A stretch of 64,000 bases of DNA from a bacterium (GCA_030432695.1 JAUILN010000011.1:1-64000), one strand, 5' to 3'; shown: positions 19,303-28,965, counted from the first letter of the stretch. Translations and numbers: made by a program. Notes: generated by a model from the sequence alone, not told the origin.

Positions 19303-19333
19303 ATGTGCGAAGACCTGAATGGCGCCAAGACCT
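19294..19333. repeat. Short 16-17 bp-spaced AAGACCT repeat
   Basis: AAGACCTGAATG occurs at 19294-19305 and again at 19310-19321, and AAGACCT a third time at 19327-19333. The first copy includes the stop codon of the GNAT gene. It looks like a small tandem duplication. No function is evident. Confidence 0.6.
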
Positions 19334-19531
19334 TGGCCAACCACCCCGTCCGATCGCCGCGCGACCGCGCAACGAGGAACGCCGGGATGGAATGGACCGT
19401 CCGCGGACCACTCATCCCTACATGGCCACAGGTCACTCGATCGAGCATCGCCGTCCATCGGCTCCCCGCGCCCCCTCGCACCCGCATGGGCTGGCGCAGC
19501 CGACACGGTGCGGTCGGCGCGTCAGCCCCCT

Positions 19532-20359
19532 TCAGCCGTTGTCCACGACCAGCCCGTAGAACTTCCCATCGACGATCTCCATGTCGACGAGGAACTTGCC
19601 ATCGGCCTCCAACTCCTGGGTGCGTGCCAGGAATTCGCTGAAGCTGGTCCGCGAGTAGAGGCCGGAGGCACCGAGGTCATCGCTCTCGCGAGCGTAGAGG
19701 TACCATCGACCGCCGATGTACTCGATGTCGAGAACGCGCTTGCCGAGAGCATTCAGGCCCGCAGTCCGGTTGCTGAGATCGGAGAACGAGGTCCGACCAT
19801 CGAGCACGCCGTTGCCGCGGAAGACCCCGGTCTCCTTGCTGATCAGCGCGCGCCACTTGCCGTCCATATATCCGAAGTCGGTGACCGTGTAGCCCGAGGC
19901 CTCGGCCTCGCCGATGCGGTCCTTGAAGTCGGTCTTGTTGCTCCGGCCGAAATAGCCGTCGCCGTCGATCTCCTCGGTCTGGATGTGGACCTGGCAGAAC
20001 CACGGACCATCGGAGCTGAAGCCGGTGAGCTCGCTGTCGATCAGGTGCCAGTCGTCACCGCGGACCGATCCGTACCACGAGAGCTGGTAGGCCCTGACCT
20101 CGCTGTCGGTGATGTCGGAGCACTGCGCGAAGATCCCCCAGACGGTGGAGCCGTCGATCTCCACGTCGATGCAGTGGTAGCCGTCGTCCTTGCGCTCCTC
20201 GACCCGCTCCAAGAACGCGGTCATGTTCGAGCGCGAAGTGATCGAGATGTTGGTGATGGCACCGCGCCAGCCCTCCTGGGCGGCAACGGAGGTGCCGCCC
20301 GGCAGCAGGGCGGACAGCGAGGTCGCGAGGACGGAGGCGAAGACGAGCCGACGGTTCAT
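19532..20359 (-). CDS. Secreted beta-repeat protein, unknown function
   Basis: A 275-residue exported protein with a signal peptide (residues 4-27, ending SVAAQ). The mature part is built from about five imperfect repeats of roughly 50 residues. Four begin with an (S/G)RT/SN or SRTS segment and a short helix, then a GY/GK turn, a (V/I)(T/L/I)D strand and G(K/R/P)W: starts are near SRSNMTAF, GRSNKTDF, GRTSFSDL and SRTSFSEF, with a more degenerate unit between the first two. The pattern is reminiscent of short bacterial tandem-repeat domains that form beta-propeller-like structures in polyglycine hydrolases, but the match is weak and from memory. The start at 20359 has AGGAG 6 nt upstream. It lies 108 bp downstream of the kinase gene on the same strand and might be read through from it. 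Confidence 0.75.
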   Translation of the reverse strand: MNRRLVFASVLATSLSALLPGGTSVAAQEGWRGAITNISITSRSNMTAFLERVEERKDDGYHCIDVEIDGSTVWGIFAQCSDITDSEVRAYQLSWYGSVRGDDWHLIDSELTGFSSDGPWFCQVHIQTEEIDGDGYFGRSNKTDFKDRIGEAEASGYTVTDFGYMDGKWRALISKETGVFRGNGVLDGRTSFSDLSNRTAGLNALGKRVLDIEYIGGRWYLYARESDDLGASGLYSRTSFSEFLARTQELEADGKFLVDMEIVDGKFYGLVVDNG

Positions 20360-20467
20360 GGCTACTCCTGGGAAGTCCGATTCGTGGAACGAACCGAAGA
20401 GCACCGGTCGGCCGGAGCTGTCACAGCGGATCTGGGTGGCGCCGTGGGAGGGCGCCACGCTGCGGCT

Positions 20468-23400
20468 TCATCGACCGGAGTTCGTCGTCCCGCTCCCGGG
20501 CGGATCTTCGACCACGCGCATACCCCCGAGGATCTCGAGCACCACGTCTCGCACGTCGTCGGCCAGATCCACCCGCGCGCCGAGCCGTTCGAGCGCCGCC
20601 GCCTTGTCCCAACCACCGTCCAGGTCGTCCCGGATGAAGCGGGCTGCCCGGTAGACGGTGGCACGTTCCTCGAACGCGTCACCAGCTCCGGCCATCGGAT
20701 ACAGCAACCATGACCAGCCGCCGACGAGCACGCCCCCGCCACCGGGTAGCAGCGCTCCGGAGTCGAAGCGGTTCCCCTCGGCCTTCTGCAGCCAGACCAC
20801 GTCACCGGTGTCCGCGTTCAGCAGGCTGAAATGCCTCGGGGAGACGGCCAGCAGGCGGTCGCCGGCCGTATCGAATCCAATCACCAGGACGTCCGTGACC
20901 AGGCTCTCGGAAACCGTGGAAAGGACCGAGCCGTCGAGAGGATCGCAGCGGAACAGCTCACGCTGGCTGGCGCCGTAGAGGATCCCCGTCCGCGGATGAA
21001 AAGCGCAGGCCTGCTTGTTCGCGCCTTGGACCTCCACGCCTGGAGCCGGGTCGTCGGAGTCCAGATCGAAGATCCGACTGCTCGTCAGGTATTCCGCGGC
21101 GAGCAGGTTCCGGGTCGGGTGGAACGCGACTTCCCACACCGTTCCCCTGCAGCCCTCCAACACGTGCAGGACCGCGAGCGTCGCGTGGTCGAACACCACG
21201 ATCGGAGTCGCGACCTCGGGGTCCCTCAGCACCGAGGTCGTCCCGAAGCCGACCGCGAACGACCTCCCGTCGGAGGCATACGCCACCGACAACGGACCGC
21301 TCTCGGCGCGACCCGGTGCCTGCCGACCGAGGGTGGCGGGCGGCATGTGGACGGTGCGCTCGATGTCGAAGGTCTCGGCGTCGAGCAGATACCCGTAGCC
21401 TGCCCTGCCGACGACCAGGAGTTCGTTGTCGGACGGGTGAAGGGCCAGGGCTTGCGGTGCGAGCGCCGTATCGCGCCAGGCCGCGAGTTGGCGGCCGGTC
21501 CGCAGCTCCCACATCCGAAAGGAATCGTCCTGAGCGACGGTGTATGCGGTCTTCCCGTCCTTGGTCACGGCGATCGCGTCGTCGGAGCTGGACTCGCCGC
21601 GCTCATGCCCCACCAACTCCATGGGGATGGGTAGGTCGGCAAGTCGCAGCACGCCCGCCAGGCCGGTCGAACTCGCCCCCTGCCCCAGTCGGTCGGCCGC
21701 CAGCAGCAGGTCCGACCCGCCGTACGACGTGTAGATCTTCCCGCCGGAGCGCAGCGCCAGGGTACCGAAGCCCTCCAGCGATTGGACGCGGAGCAACCCG
21801 TCCCGCCCCGAGGTCACAACCCAGCGGCCCGCGGGGTCGACCACCAACGAGTTCACCGACCAGTCCGTCGACCAGATGGTCTGATGCGGTTCCAGCACGC
21901 GCATCAGCCGGCCGTCCTCGAGACTCCACACGCCGACGTCGCCGCCACTCAGCCCGGCGATCGCAGCCTTGGAGTCCGACGTGAACGCGACGCACTCGAC
22001 CGCCTTGCCGAAGTGGAAGTTCTGCGGCAGGACGATCTCACGCGCGTCGATCTCTCGGCAGGATGCCGGGTCCCCGAGGTCCCGAATCTGCACAACGGTG
22101 TCGTCGCGCCCGGCCAGGACCCGCTCGCGATCGTCGACCGCCAGACAGACGGCGGTGGCGCCGCACGAGCCGTGGTCGGCGACGAGCAGCAGGTCGCGGG
22201 GATCCAGGCTGCGCAGCTGACCCTCGGCGCCGCATGCGATCAGCAGCCGGTCGCTACCCGGAATCCGAGCCATCGCCGTCACCGGTCCCGGCGTCTCGCA
22301 GCGCCGCGTCTCGGTCCAGCCGTCCGGCCCTTCGCTCCAGTAGGTCACGCCTTCGGCGGGGTGCCCCGCGGTCAGGACCCCTTCACCGTCCGGACAGAAC
22401 CGAGCGAACCGTGCGCGGGTCGGAATCGGACGAAGGGTCGCGTCCGGGCCGTTCCCGGTCCGCACCGGCACCGCGCCCTCGGGAGTCTCGAGCACCAACA
22501 GCAACTCGCCCGCGTCGGGACTGAGGTCGGCGTCGATCACCGGTTCGTCGAACGGTCGGCGCCAGACCGGCGGCGGGGAACTCAACGCGGCGAGCCAGTC
22601 CCATTCCATGCCCCGGAACTCCGAGTCCAAGACATCGAGCGACGAGTGGAAGTTGCCTCGGTCTCCCAACGACTTCAGCCGACCGTCGCGAGCGAGCTCG
22701 GCGAGTTCGAGGACCCGACTCGCGTAGGCGCGACCGCGCAGGATCCGATTCTGGCGAGCGAACTCGTCGCGTGCGTCCACCGCCTGTCGCTCACGCCTCG
22801 CCGCCAGCGCAGCGAAGTCACGGGCCCGGGCGTTCTCGACCGCGAACGCGACCAGGCCCCCGAGCAGTGCGACGAGCACGCCCCCCCCGGCCACGACCGT
22901 GCCCCGATTCCGCTGTACGAACTTGGCGACCCGGTAGCGGGTGCTCGGTGGGCCGGCGAGGACGGGTTGGTGGTCGAGGTGGCGCTCGAGGTCGTCCGCG
23001 AGTTCCCCGACCGAGCCGTAGCGTCGCTCGGGTGTCCTTTCCACAGCCCGCATCGTCACCCAGTCGAGATCGCCGCGCAGCCGCTGCGTCAACGCCCGCC
23101 GGTCGAGGCGTCGCCGCTCCGCCGCTTCGGCGGAACCGTCGCGGGTCGACACCACGATGCTCGGCCGCAACGGAGCGTCTTCGGCTGGCGCGGCTTGCAC
23201 TGTACCCAGGGTTCGGCTGCGCGACCGATCGCTCGACACCGGCAGCGATCCGGTCAACAACTCGTAGAGCAAGACGCCGAGCGAGAACTGGTCGGAACGC
23301 GTGTCCGCCACCGCGTGCCTCGAGAACTGCTCGGGTGCCATGTATTCCGGAGTCCCGAGCACCTCGCCGTGCAGGGTCATCGGGCCGACGCACGCCACCC

Positions 23401-24085
23401 GCTCGCGGTCGATCGACTTGGCGATCCCGAAGTCGATGATCTTGGGGCGCGGCACACCGTCCACCTCGACGACCAGGATGTTCTGCGGCTTCAGGTCGCG
23501 GTGCACGACCCCGCGATGATGGGCGTGCTGGACCCCGCGACACACCTGCACGAACAGGCGCAGACGCGAGTCGGTGTCGAGCCGCCCGTGGTCGCAGTAG
23601 CCGGTGAGCGGCGTCCCCTCGACGTGCTCCATCGCGAAGTACGGACGCCCGTCGTCGTCGACGCCGGCGTCGTACACCTGCGCGATCGCAGGGTGCTCCA
23701 GGTCGGCCAGGACCTGCTGCTCGAAATGGAAGCGTCGCAGCAGCGCGTCGCTGTCCATGCCGGCACGGATGCGCTTCACGGCGACGCTGCGACGGACGGG
23801 CCGTTCCTGGGAACAGAGGTAGACCACTCCCATGCCTCCGGCTCCGATCCTGTGTTCGACCCGGTAGGGGCCGATCCGTTCGGGGAGACGCTCGCGCAGG
23901 GCGAACTCCGGCGTGCCGAGATCGGCAGGCGCGTCCTCGAGAGCCTGGAGCTGCAGCCGCACCTGTTCGACGACCTCGGGGGCTTCTCCGGGCAGCTCGT
24001 CGAGCCATCCGCTGCGATGCTCGAGATCGCGGTCGGAGGCGGCGAGGAACAGCTCCTTCACGCGCCGCAGCTGCTCGGGCGTCAC
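20468..24085 (-). CDS. Membrane Ser/Thr protein kinase with WD40 propeller, sigma-coupled
   Basis: A Hanks-type kinase of 1205 residues. Numbered from the GTG at 24085, the helical N-terminus covers 1-65, the Gly-rich loop GAGGMG 81-86, ATP Lys is K104, the catalytic loop HRDLKPQN has D197, DFG has D218 and the activation segment YMAPEQ is near 248-253. A single membrane helix lies near 395-417. The rest is a long, divergent WD40-type propeller. The GTG start overlaps the stop of the upstream ECF sigma gene as GTGA, so translation of the two is probably coupled. This is the clearest evidence in the window that sigma and kinase are made together in fixed ratio. The longer open frame starting at 24133 would overlap the sigma gene by 50 bases and is less likely. 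Confidence 0.9.
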   Translation of the reverse strand: MTPEQLRRVKELFLAASDRDLEHRSGWLDELPGEAPEVVEQVRLQLQALEDAPADLGTPEFALRERLPERIGPYRVEHRIGAGGMGVVYLCSQERPVRRSVAVKRIRAGMDSDALLRRFHFEQQVLADLEHPAIAQVYDAGVDDDGRPYFAMEHVEGTPLTGYCDHGRLDTDSRLRLFVQVCRGVQHAHHRGVVHRDLKPQNILVVEVDGVPRPKIIDFGIAKSIDRERVACVGPMTLHGEVLGTPEYMAPEQFSRHAVADTRSDQFSLGVLLYELLTGSLPVSSDRSRSRTLGTVQAAPAEDAPLRPSIVVSTRDGSAEAAERRRLDRRALTQRLRGDLDWVTMRAVERTPERRYGSVGELADDLERHLDHQPVLAGPPSTRYRVAKFVQRNRGTVVAGGGVLVALLGGLVAFAVENARARDFAALAARRERQAVDARDEFARQNRILRGRAYASRVLELAELARDGRLKSLGDRGNFHSSLDVLDSEFRGMEWDWLAALSSPPPVWRRPFDEPVIDADLSPDAGELLLVLETPEGAVPVRTGNGPDATLRPIPTRARFARFCPDGEGVLTAGHPAEGVTYWSEGPDGWTETRRCETPGPVTAMARIPGSDRLLIACGAEGQLRSLDPRDLLLVADHGSCGATAVCLAVDDRERVLAGRDDTVVQIRDLGDPASCREIDAREIVLPQNFHFGKAVECVAFTSDSKAAIAGLSGGDVGVWSLEDGRLMRVLEPHQTIWSTDWSVNSLVVDPAGRWVVTSGRDGLLRVQSLEGFGTLALRSGGKIYTSYGGSDLLLAADRLGQGASSTGLAGVLRLADLPIPMELVGHERGESSSDDAIAVTKDGKTAYTVAQDDSFRMWELRTGRQLAAWRDTALAPQALALHPSDNELLVVGRAGYGYLLDAETFDIERTVHMPPATLGRQAPGRAESGPLSVAYASDGRSFAVGFGTTSVLRDPEVATPIVVFDHATLAVLHVLEGCRGTVWEVAFHPTRNLLAAEYLTSSRIFDLDSDDPAPGVEVQGANKQACAFHPRTGILYGASQRELFRCDPLDGSVLSTVSESLVTDVLVIGFDTAGDRLLAVSPRHFSLLNADTGDVVWLQKAEGNRFDSGALLPGGGGVLVGGWSWLLYPMAGAGDAFEERATVYRAARFIRDDLDGGWDKAAALERLGARVDLADDVRDVVLEILGGMRVVEDPPGSGTTNSGR

Positions 24086-24648
24086 AGGTCGTACCCCAGC
24101 TTGCTCTGCAAGAACGTCCGGATGAACCGCCACTCCCGTTCGACGGTGGGTACCGAGATACCGAGTGCCTCCGCGGTCTCGCGGTTCGACATCCCCGAGA
24201 AGTAGCGCAGGTTGGCAATGCTGCGCGCCCGTTCGTCGGCCGCTTCGAGCGCCTGCAACGCTTCGTCGACAGCCAGCAGATCACCGTAGGACGGCGCGTC
24301 GATCGCGATCTCCACTTCGTCCAGGTCGACCCGCGTCGCGCCGCCACCATGCCGTTGGCGCTGCTTGCGGCGCGCCTGGTCGATCAGGATGCGACGCATC
24401 GCCTCCGCCGCGGCGGCGAAGAAATGTCCTCGGTTGTCCCATCCCGGATTCCCTTCGGCGCCGACGATCCGCAGGTAGGCCTCGTGCACGAGCGCGGTGG
24501 GCTGCAGGGTCTGACCCGCGGGTTCCTTCGCCAGGCGATGTCGAGCCAGTCGACGCAGATCCTGGTAGATCAGCGGCAGGAGCGCTTCAGCGGCACGAGG
24601 GTCGTCGGATGCCAGCAGCTGCGTGATGCGTTCGGAGTGCTCGTCCAT
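24082..24648 (-). CDS. ECF sigma factor coupled to WD40 kinase
   Basis: A 188-residue ECF sigma factor of the TIGR02999 type. Landmarks: LLPLIYQDLRRLARHRLA, the region 2 core LQPTALVHEAYLRIVG, MRRILIDQARRKQRQRHGGG (region 2.4 and following), and region 4 with the helix-turn-helix SNRETAEALGISVPTVEREW. It sits directly upstream of the kinase gene on the same strand with a 4-base stop/start overlap, so the two form a cotranscribed unit. In the other kinase-linked pairs at the start of the window the genes are divergent. The ATG at 24648 was chosen by alignment with the other sigma factors here; upstream frame is not conserved-looking. The DNA-binding target is unknown; autoregulation is common in ECF systems. 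Confidence 0.92.
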   Translation of the reverse strand: MDEHSERITQLLASDDPRAAEALLPLIYQDLRRLARHRLAKEPAGQTLQPTALVHEAYLRIVGAEGNPGWDNRGHFFAAAAEAMRRILIDQARRKQRQRHGGGATRVDLDEVEIAIDAPSYGDLLAVDEALQALEAADERARSIANLRYFSGMSNRETAEALGISVPTVEREWRFIRTFLQSKLGYDL

Positions 24649-24731
24649 GGGTGCCGCGGCGCAGAATGGCGACACGGTACCCGCGAACACGGGCCGCGGG
24701 AAACCGCCGGACACTGCCGGCGGGGCCGCGA

Positions 24732-27476
24732 TCACCGACGCACCCGGCCGTGCACGACCGCGCTGAGCGTGATGTCGCCAGGCCAGGAGTCGTCGACGAT
24801 GAGGCCCTGGGCAGCATAGGTGACCCCGACCAGCGTCTGGACGGGCGGCAACGGGATCCGCACCTCGGCACGCCCGACGCTCGCGCGGATGCTGCGCAGG
24901 AACGGGGTGCCCGCAGTCGGATCGACCTGGAGCACGCCGACGGTGGGCAGCACGACCGGATGGGCGAAGGTCCGACCGCTGATCCAGACCAACGCCGTGC
25001 TCGAAGCACCGCGAGGCGATCGCGCTTCGATCACCAATGCGAGATCGCTGCCGGGAACCGTGTCGACACATTGGATGAGCTGGCGGGTCGGGTTGAGGTA
25101 GATCCGGTCGACGCGGTGCAGTCCACTGACCCCATCGAAGAACCCGGTCGCCGCGACCAGATCCTGGTCGCCATCCTGATCCACGTCGACCAGGTGGAAG
25201 GCCGAGCCGCCGTTCGGCTCACCGCGGGTCAGGGTCTGCGGGTCGAGCGAGTAGTGACCGGTGCCGTCGTCGAGCAACACGGCATGTGGCTGATCGAAGA
25301 TGCTGGAGCTCGACCTCGTGCAGACGATGTCCTGGTCCCCGTCCCGATCGAGGTCGGCGAACTCCAGGTGCCGACCTCCAACCGACACGCCACCGGTCCC
25401 GGCATGGATCCTGGCGGAGGTCTCGTCGCGGAAGCCGGCGGTTCCGTCGTTGATCCAGATCCGGATGTCGGTCAGGTACTCCGGCGGGTCGCGGTGGGAG
25501 ACCGGCGCCGCGGAGAAGACGAGATCGGGATAGCCATCCAGGTCGAGGTCGCGAGCGCACACCGACATGTGGCTCAGCCCGAAGTCCGTCCCGACCGAGA
25601 AGGTCAGGCCGCCGCCGTTGAGCAGCAGCACGTCGCCGGTCCGGATCGGGAAGCCGCCGGTGTCGCGACCGCCGCCGGCCGCCACGACGACGTCGGTGTC
25701 ACCATCGGCATCGAAGTCCGCCACGTCGAAGCCATCGATCGGAGTCCGGAGCGTCGGCAACAGCGAGCTGCGGTCGGCGAATCGGCCGGCGCCGAGGTTT
25801 TCGAACAAGCGGCCGGCCTGCGCACTCGAGAGCAGATCCAGGTCACCGTCGCCGTCCAGGTCGGCGAGAAGCACCGCGGTGACATCCTCGTTCGAGGCAC
25901 TGGGGAGGTTGCCAGCGGTCACGTCGCGGAAACCGCCGCGTCCGTCGCCGAACAGCAATCGTTCGCCCTGAGCGGTCGCGGCCACGAGATCCAACCGGCC
26001 ATCGCCGTCGATGTCGCCGAGGTCGATCGCATGGGTGTCCGCGGTGGCCGCTGCGATCGGGACGGCGCGGAAGAACGACCCGCTACCGTCGCCGAGCAGG
26101 ACCTGATCGGCACCACCCTGCCGAGCCAGGATCAGATCGGTGAGCCCGTCGCGATCCACGTCGGCGCTGCGCACCGCCCGAGTCGACCCAGGTAGCGCCA
26201 GGATCCGGTCCTCGGCGGTCATGTTGCGCAGCGGCTCGGTTCCCGCGCCCAACAACAGCTGACTCACCGTGGCAGGACCTTCGATCCGCGCTCCGGCGCT
26301 CGGTTGATCCGAGAGCACCCCTGCACAAAGAATGTCCGGATCTCCATCGCCGTTCGCGTCGAGCGCGGCCAACGCCGTCGTGGCCGGTGGCTCGGTCCGG
26401 AACCTGCCTCGGGTTCCCTCGACGAAGCCGAGCCCCTGCTGCCCGCCGCCCAGGTTCTCGTAGACGGCGATCTCTCCGGGCCCGGTGAACACGACGTCCA
26501 GATCCTGGTCGCCGTCGAGGTCGAGGATCTCGACATCGAGGCTCCGGCCGGTCGACGGCCGCCGACTCAGTGGCAGGTCGACGAAGCCCGCCGCCCCGTC
26601 GTTGAGATAGATGCGATCGAGAGAACTCGGCGTGACGCCGGGCTGGGGGAACAGCGAGACATCGTTGCTCAGCGCAAGATCGAGGTCCCCGTCCGCGTCG
26701 AGATCCCCGATTGCGATGCCAGTGGTCACGTCCTGGTGCTGTGGAAGATGGCTGGAGATGTCCTGGAAGTGGCCGCTGCCGTCGTTCCGATACAGGTGGT
26801 TCGCCCCCTCGCCGCTCAACTCACGGAACCGACCGTGGCCGAGCACCAGGTCGAGATCGCCGTCCCCGTCGAAGTCGCCCGCAGCCAGCGAGCCACCGAC
26901 CAAGGGGCGCTGCGGGATATGGGTCGCCGTGCGGTCGACGAACGAGGCTCCGAGGTTCTCCCAGAGCCGTGTCTGAGCCGGTTCGGGTGGCCAGCTGCGA
27001 GGTCCGACTCCGGCAATGAGCAGATCCAGGTCACCGTCCGCGTCGATGTCGACCGGCAACACGGCCAGCACCGTGGCAGGCCGGGTCGCTGGCAATGCGT
27101 TGGCTTGGATCCGGAACGTGCCGTCGCCCGCGTTCAGGTAGAGCTCGCCGCCGAGCGAGATCGCGTCGAGGTCGCCATCGCCGTCGACATCCGCCAGCGC
27201 CCCGACGGGCCCTGCGCTGGCCGGCCAGCGTTGGATCGCATCCGCCTGATAGCGCCCGAAGCCATCGTTGGCGAACAGTACGTCGCCGATGAACACGTCC
27301 TCCGCGCCGTCGCGATCGATGTCGCCCGGGACGATCGAGGGTCGTCCCGGGATCTGGAGCGCCGGGAAGTGCCCGCGCAGCGGCTGATCCACCAGCAGGG
27401 GGTACTGCGGGCGCTGAGCCTTCGCGACGGACGGATGGAACGAGCAGAGGAGCAGCAGGAAGTGGTGGCAACGCAT
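24732..27476 (-). CDS. Secreted FG-GAP/VCBS repeat protein
   Basis: A 914-residue exported protein with a signal peptide (residues 4-20, ending AKAQ). About a dozen FG-GAP/VCBS repeats fill residues 45-790, each with a calcium-binding loop of the form DxDxDGxxD (DIDRDGAEDVF, DVDGDGDLDAI, DFDGDGDLDLV, DLDRDGDQDIV). This is the integrin-alpha-like propeller fold of surface ligand-binding proteins. The C-terminal 120 residues or so form a separate beta-rich domain with the pattern LVGVTYAAQGLIVDD, similar to the ends of the kelch and beta-helix proteins in this window. It lies 83 bp downstream of the ECF sigma gene's start codon region, on the same strand but transcribed towards it. An inverted repeat GGCCAC-N5-GTGGCC lies just upstream of its ATG. 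Confidence 0.9.
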   Translation of the reverse strand: MRCHHFLLLLCSFHPSVAKAQRPQYPLLVDQPLRGHFPALQIPGRPSIVPGDIDRDGAEDVFIGDVLFANDGFGRYQADAIQRWPASAGPVGALADVDGDGDLDAISLGGELYLNAGDGTFRIQANALPATRPATVLAVLPVDIDADGDLDLLIAGVGPRSWPPEPAQTRLWENLGASFVDRTATHIPQRPLVGGSLAAGDFDGDGDLDLVLGHGRFRELSGEGANHLYRNDGSGHFQDISSHLPQHQDVTTGIAIGDLDADGDLDLALSNDVSLFPQPGVTPSSLDRIYLNDGAAGFVDLPLSRRPSTGRSLDVEILDLDGDQDLDVVFTGPGEIAVYENLGGGQQGLGFVEGTRGRFRTEPPATTALAALDANGDGDPDILCAGVLSDQPSAGARIEGPATVSQLLLGAGTEPLRNMTAEDRILALPGSTRAVRSADVDRDGLTDLILARQGGADQVLLGDGSGSFFRAVPIAAATADTHAIDLGDIDGDGRLDLVAATAQGERLLFGDGRGGFRDVTAGNLPSASNEDVTAVLLADLDGDGDLDLLSSAQAGRLFENLGAGRFADRSSLLPTLRTPIDGFDVADFDADGDTDVVVAAGGGRDTGGFPIRTGDVLLLNGGGLTFSVGTDFGLSHMSVCARDLDLDGYPDLVFSAAPVSHRDPPEYLTDIRIWINDGTAGFRDETSARIHAGTGGVSVGGRHLEFADLDRDGDQDIVCTRSSSSIFDQPHAVLLDDGTGHYSLDPQTLTRGEPNGGSAFHLVDVDQDGDQDLVAATGFFDGVSGLHRVDRIYLNPTRQLIQCVDTVPGSDLALVIEARSPRGASSTALVWISGRTFAHPVVLPTVGVLQVDPTAGTPFLRSIRASVGRAEVRIPLPPVQTLVGVTYAAQGLIVDDSWPGDITLSAVVHGRVRR

Positions 27477-27849
27477 TGGTTTCCGGCCACGTCGTGTGGC
27501 CGCCGCTGGGAGATGCCGGCCGCCGCGCGCCGCCGGTATTCAGGTGATGCGTCGCCGTCCCGCGACCGCCATCATCAGCGATGCAGGAATTCTGCTGGCG
27601 ACCGAAGGCCGAGGAGTCACGCGGGGCGCGCCGCACCAACCGGAGCCGCCTCACGCCGCAGCGAACCCGGCGAGCCTGGTCCTGGCAGACCGGGTCGCAC
27701 AGCTGATGCGCAGTCGGTCAGGACGCACGACCGGTTCCGGATGAGGCCGGAGGGCCGGCCGCTCCGCGATGCTGCCGACGGTCACCCAGGCGATTCCGAC
27801 CAGCTCGATCCGCGCGGTCTTGTCGCCATGACCTGAGCGACCACCTCGC
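27477..27849. other. Intergenic region between two minus-strand genes
   Basis: No convincing gene is seen in these 373 bases. Next to the FG-GAP start is the inverted repeat at 27485-27501, and at the other end a hairpin at 27834-27852 overlaps the stop of the peptidase gene. An open frame at 27496-27744 (+) has no start signal, no coding character and no recognisable motif. Confidence 0.5.
27485..27501. repeat. Inverted repeat GGCCAC-N5-GTGGCC before FG-GAP gene
   Basis: A perfect 6-bp palindrome with a 5-base spacer, 8 bases upstream of the ATG at 27476. Its place suggests an operator or a hairpin in the 5' untranslated region. Confidence 0.35.
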
Positions 27850-27852
27850 TCA
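27834..27852 (-). terminator. Hairpin overlapping the peptidase stop codon
   Basis: TGAGCGA-N5-TCGCTCA is a perfect 7-bp inverted repeat that includes the TGA stop of the peptidase gene (27850-27852). No T-run follows, so it could be a factor-assisted terminator or an mRNA-protecting stem. Confidence 0.35.
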
Positions 27853-28914
27853 ATCGCCGCGCGACCACGCGTCGAGGAACGCCAGCATCGCCTCGATGCT
27901 GTGCAGCGACGCCGTCTCGTGGGTGGTGTGGTAGTCGAAGGTGGGCACCTGCAGCGTGGTGCCGGTGACCCGTCCCGCCGAGCCCGCGATCAGCCGGCCC
28001 AGTTCGGTGCGCCCCAGCGAGCGCGGCGGTTTGCCGATCGCCACACGCTTCAGGTTGTCGGCGACGATCCACTCGTCCTTGAAGCAGGTGCGGATGCCGA
28101 GGCGCTCGCAGAGTTCGCGGCTGCGCTGAATGGTCGGCCCGCAGAATTGCGCCGTCGCGTCGGCATTGCGTAGCACCAGGTCCTGCTCGCGCGCCGCGGC
28201 GAGATCGGGGAACGGGCTGGTGTCGACCACCAGCAGGCGATCGGTCTCGAGCCGCTCGCGGCGGAACCACTCCAGCACGAAGCGCCAACTGCGGCCGATC
28301 TCCTCCTGGGCGCTGAACAGCGCGGTGCCCTGGAAGCCGAGTTCGAACAGGTGGACCAGCACCGCCACGCCGAGCACGTTGTCGAGCTGCGCCTCCACCA
28401 GCCCGTCGTGGATGTCCAACCGGTCGAGGTAGGCGACCGGCGAGCCCGGCGGCAGCCAGCCCAGCCCATCGAGGCGGAACACCAGGTTGTCGCGCCCCTC
28501 CGGCATCGACGACGCGGTGATCGTCGCCTGGCCGAGGTAGCTGCCACTCCAAGGCTCATAGGCGTGCACGCGCTCGCCGACGAACCGCCCCGCGACCTTC
28601 TGCACCGTCTGCTCGGAGATCGAGTCGCCCGACTGCTCGCCGCGGTTCTGCGCGATGAACGCCGCATACTCGAACTCGCCCGGCCCTGTGGCGACCAGGC
28701 CGTGTCGGTCGACGTGCGCCGAGAACATCGCCGAGCGCGGGTCGGTGCCCTGCGCGACCAGGAGCCCCTGGTAGGCGGTGACCTTCGCGCCGCGTTCGAC
28801 CAGCTCGCGCTCGAGCACCCGGAAGAACGGCCACTCGGCGCCGACCACCGAGGGGGTGCGGATCAGCAGCTTGAGCAGGTCGCAGAAGGCGTCGAGACGC
28901 AGGTCGGTGGGCAT
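27850..28914 (-). CDS. M42/M20-type zinc metallopeptidase
   Basis: A 354-residue peptidase or deacylase of the di-zinc M20/M42 fold. Visible features in order: IRTPSVVGAEWPF near the N-terminus; the first metal ligands in SAHVDRHGLV; DNVLGVAVLVHLFE with the bridging-Asp region; the general-base pair in SAQEEIGRSW; VVDTSPFPD; and a C-terminal His in FDYHTTHE. Such enzymes remove N-terminal residues from peptides (glutamyl-aminopeptidase-like) or acyl groups from amino acids; the exact substrate is unknown. The protein has no signal peptide and should be cytoplasmic. The ATG at 28914 is supported by a TACACT hexamer 8 nt upstream, facing away from the fucosidase promoter. The open frame that extends to 29841 runs through the fucosidase gene and is an artefact. 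Confidence 0.82.
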   Translation of the reverse strand: MPTDLRLDAFCDLLKLLIRTPSVVGAEWPFFRVLERELVERGAKVTAYQGLLVAQGTDPRSAMFSAHVDRHGLVATGPGEFEYAAFIAQNRGEQSGDSISEQTVQKVAGRFVGERVHAYEPWSGSYLGQATITASSMPEGRDNLVFRLDGLGWLPPGSPVAYLDRLDIHDGLVEAQLDNVLGVAVLVHLFELGFQGTALFSAQEEIGRSWRFVLEWFRRERLETDRLLVVDTSPFPDLAAAREQDLVLRNADATAQFCGPTIQRSRELCERLGIRTCFKDEWIVADNLKRVAIGKPPRSLGRTELGRLIAGSAGRVTGTTLQVPTFDYHTTHETASLHSIEAMLAFLDAWSRGD

Positions 28915-28922
28915 CGGGGCGC

Positions 28923-28928
28923 AGTGTA
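28923..28928 (-). promoter_or_regulatory. Candidate -10 hexamer TACACT, leaderless peptidase mRNA
   Basis: TACACT ends 8 nt before the ATG at 28914. It is divergent from the fucosidase hexamer at 28966-28971, so two promoters share a 63-bp gap. Confidence 0.4.
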
Positions 28929-28965
28929 TGCGACGCCGGCGCGGTGACGCTCCCCCGAGCGCTGC

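Noticed and set aside
27496..27744. 82-codon plus-strand frame in the gap
   Set aside because: No start signal and no recognisable protein features.
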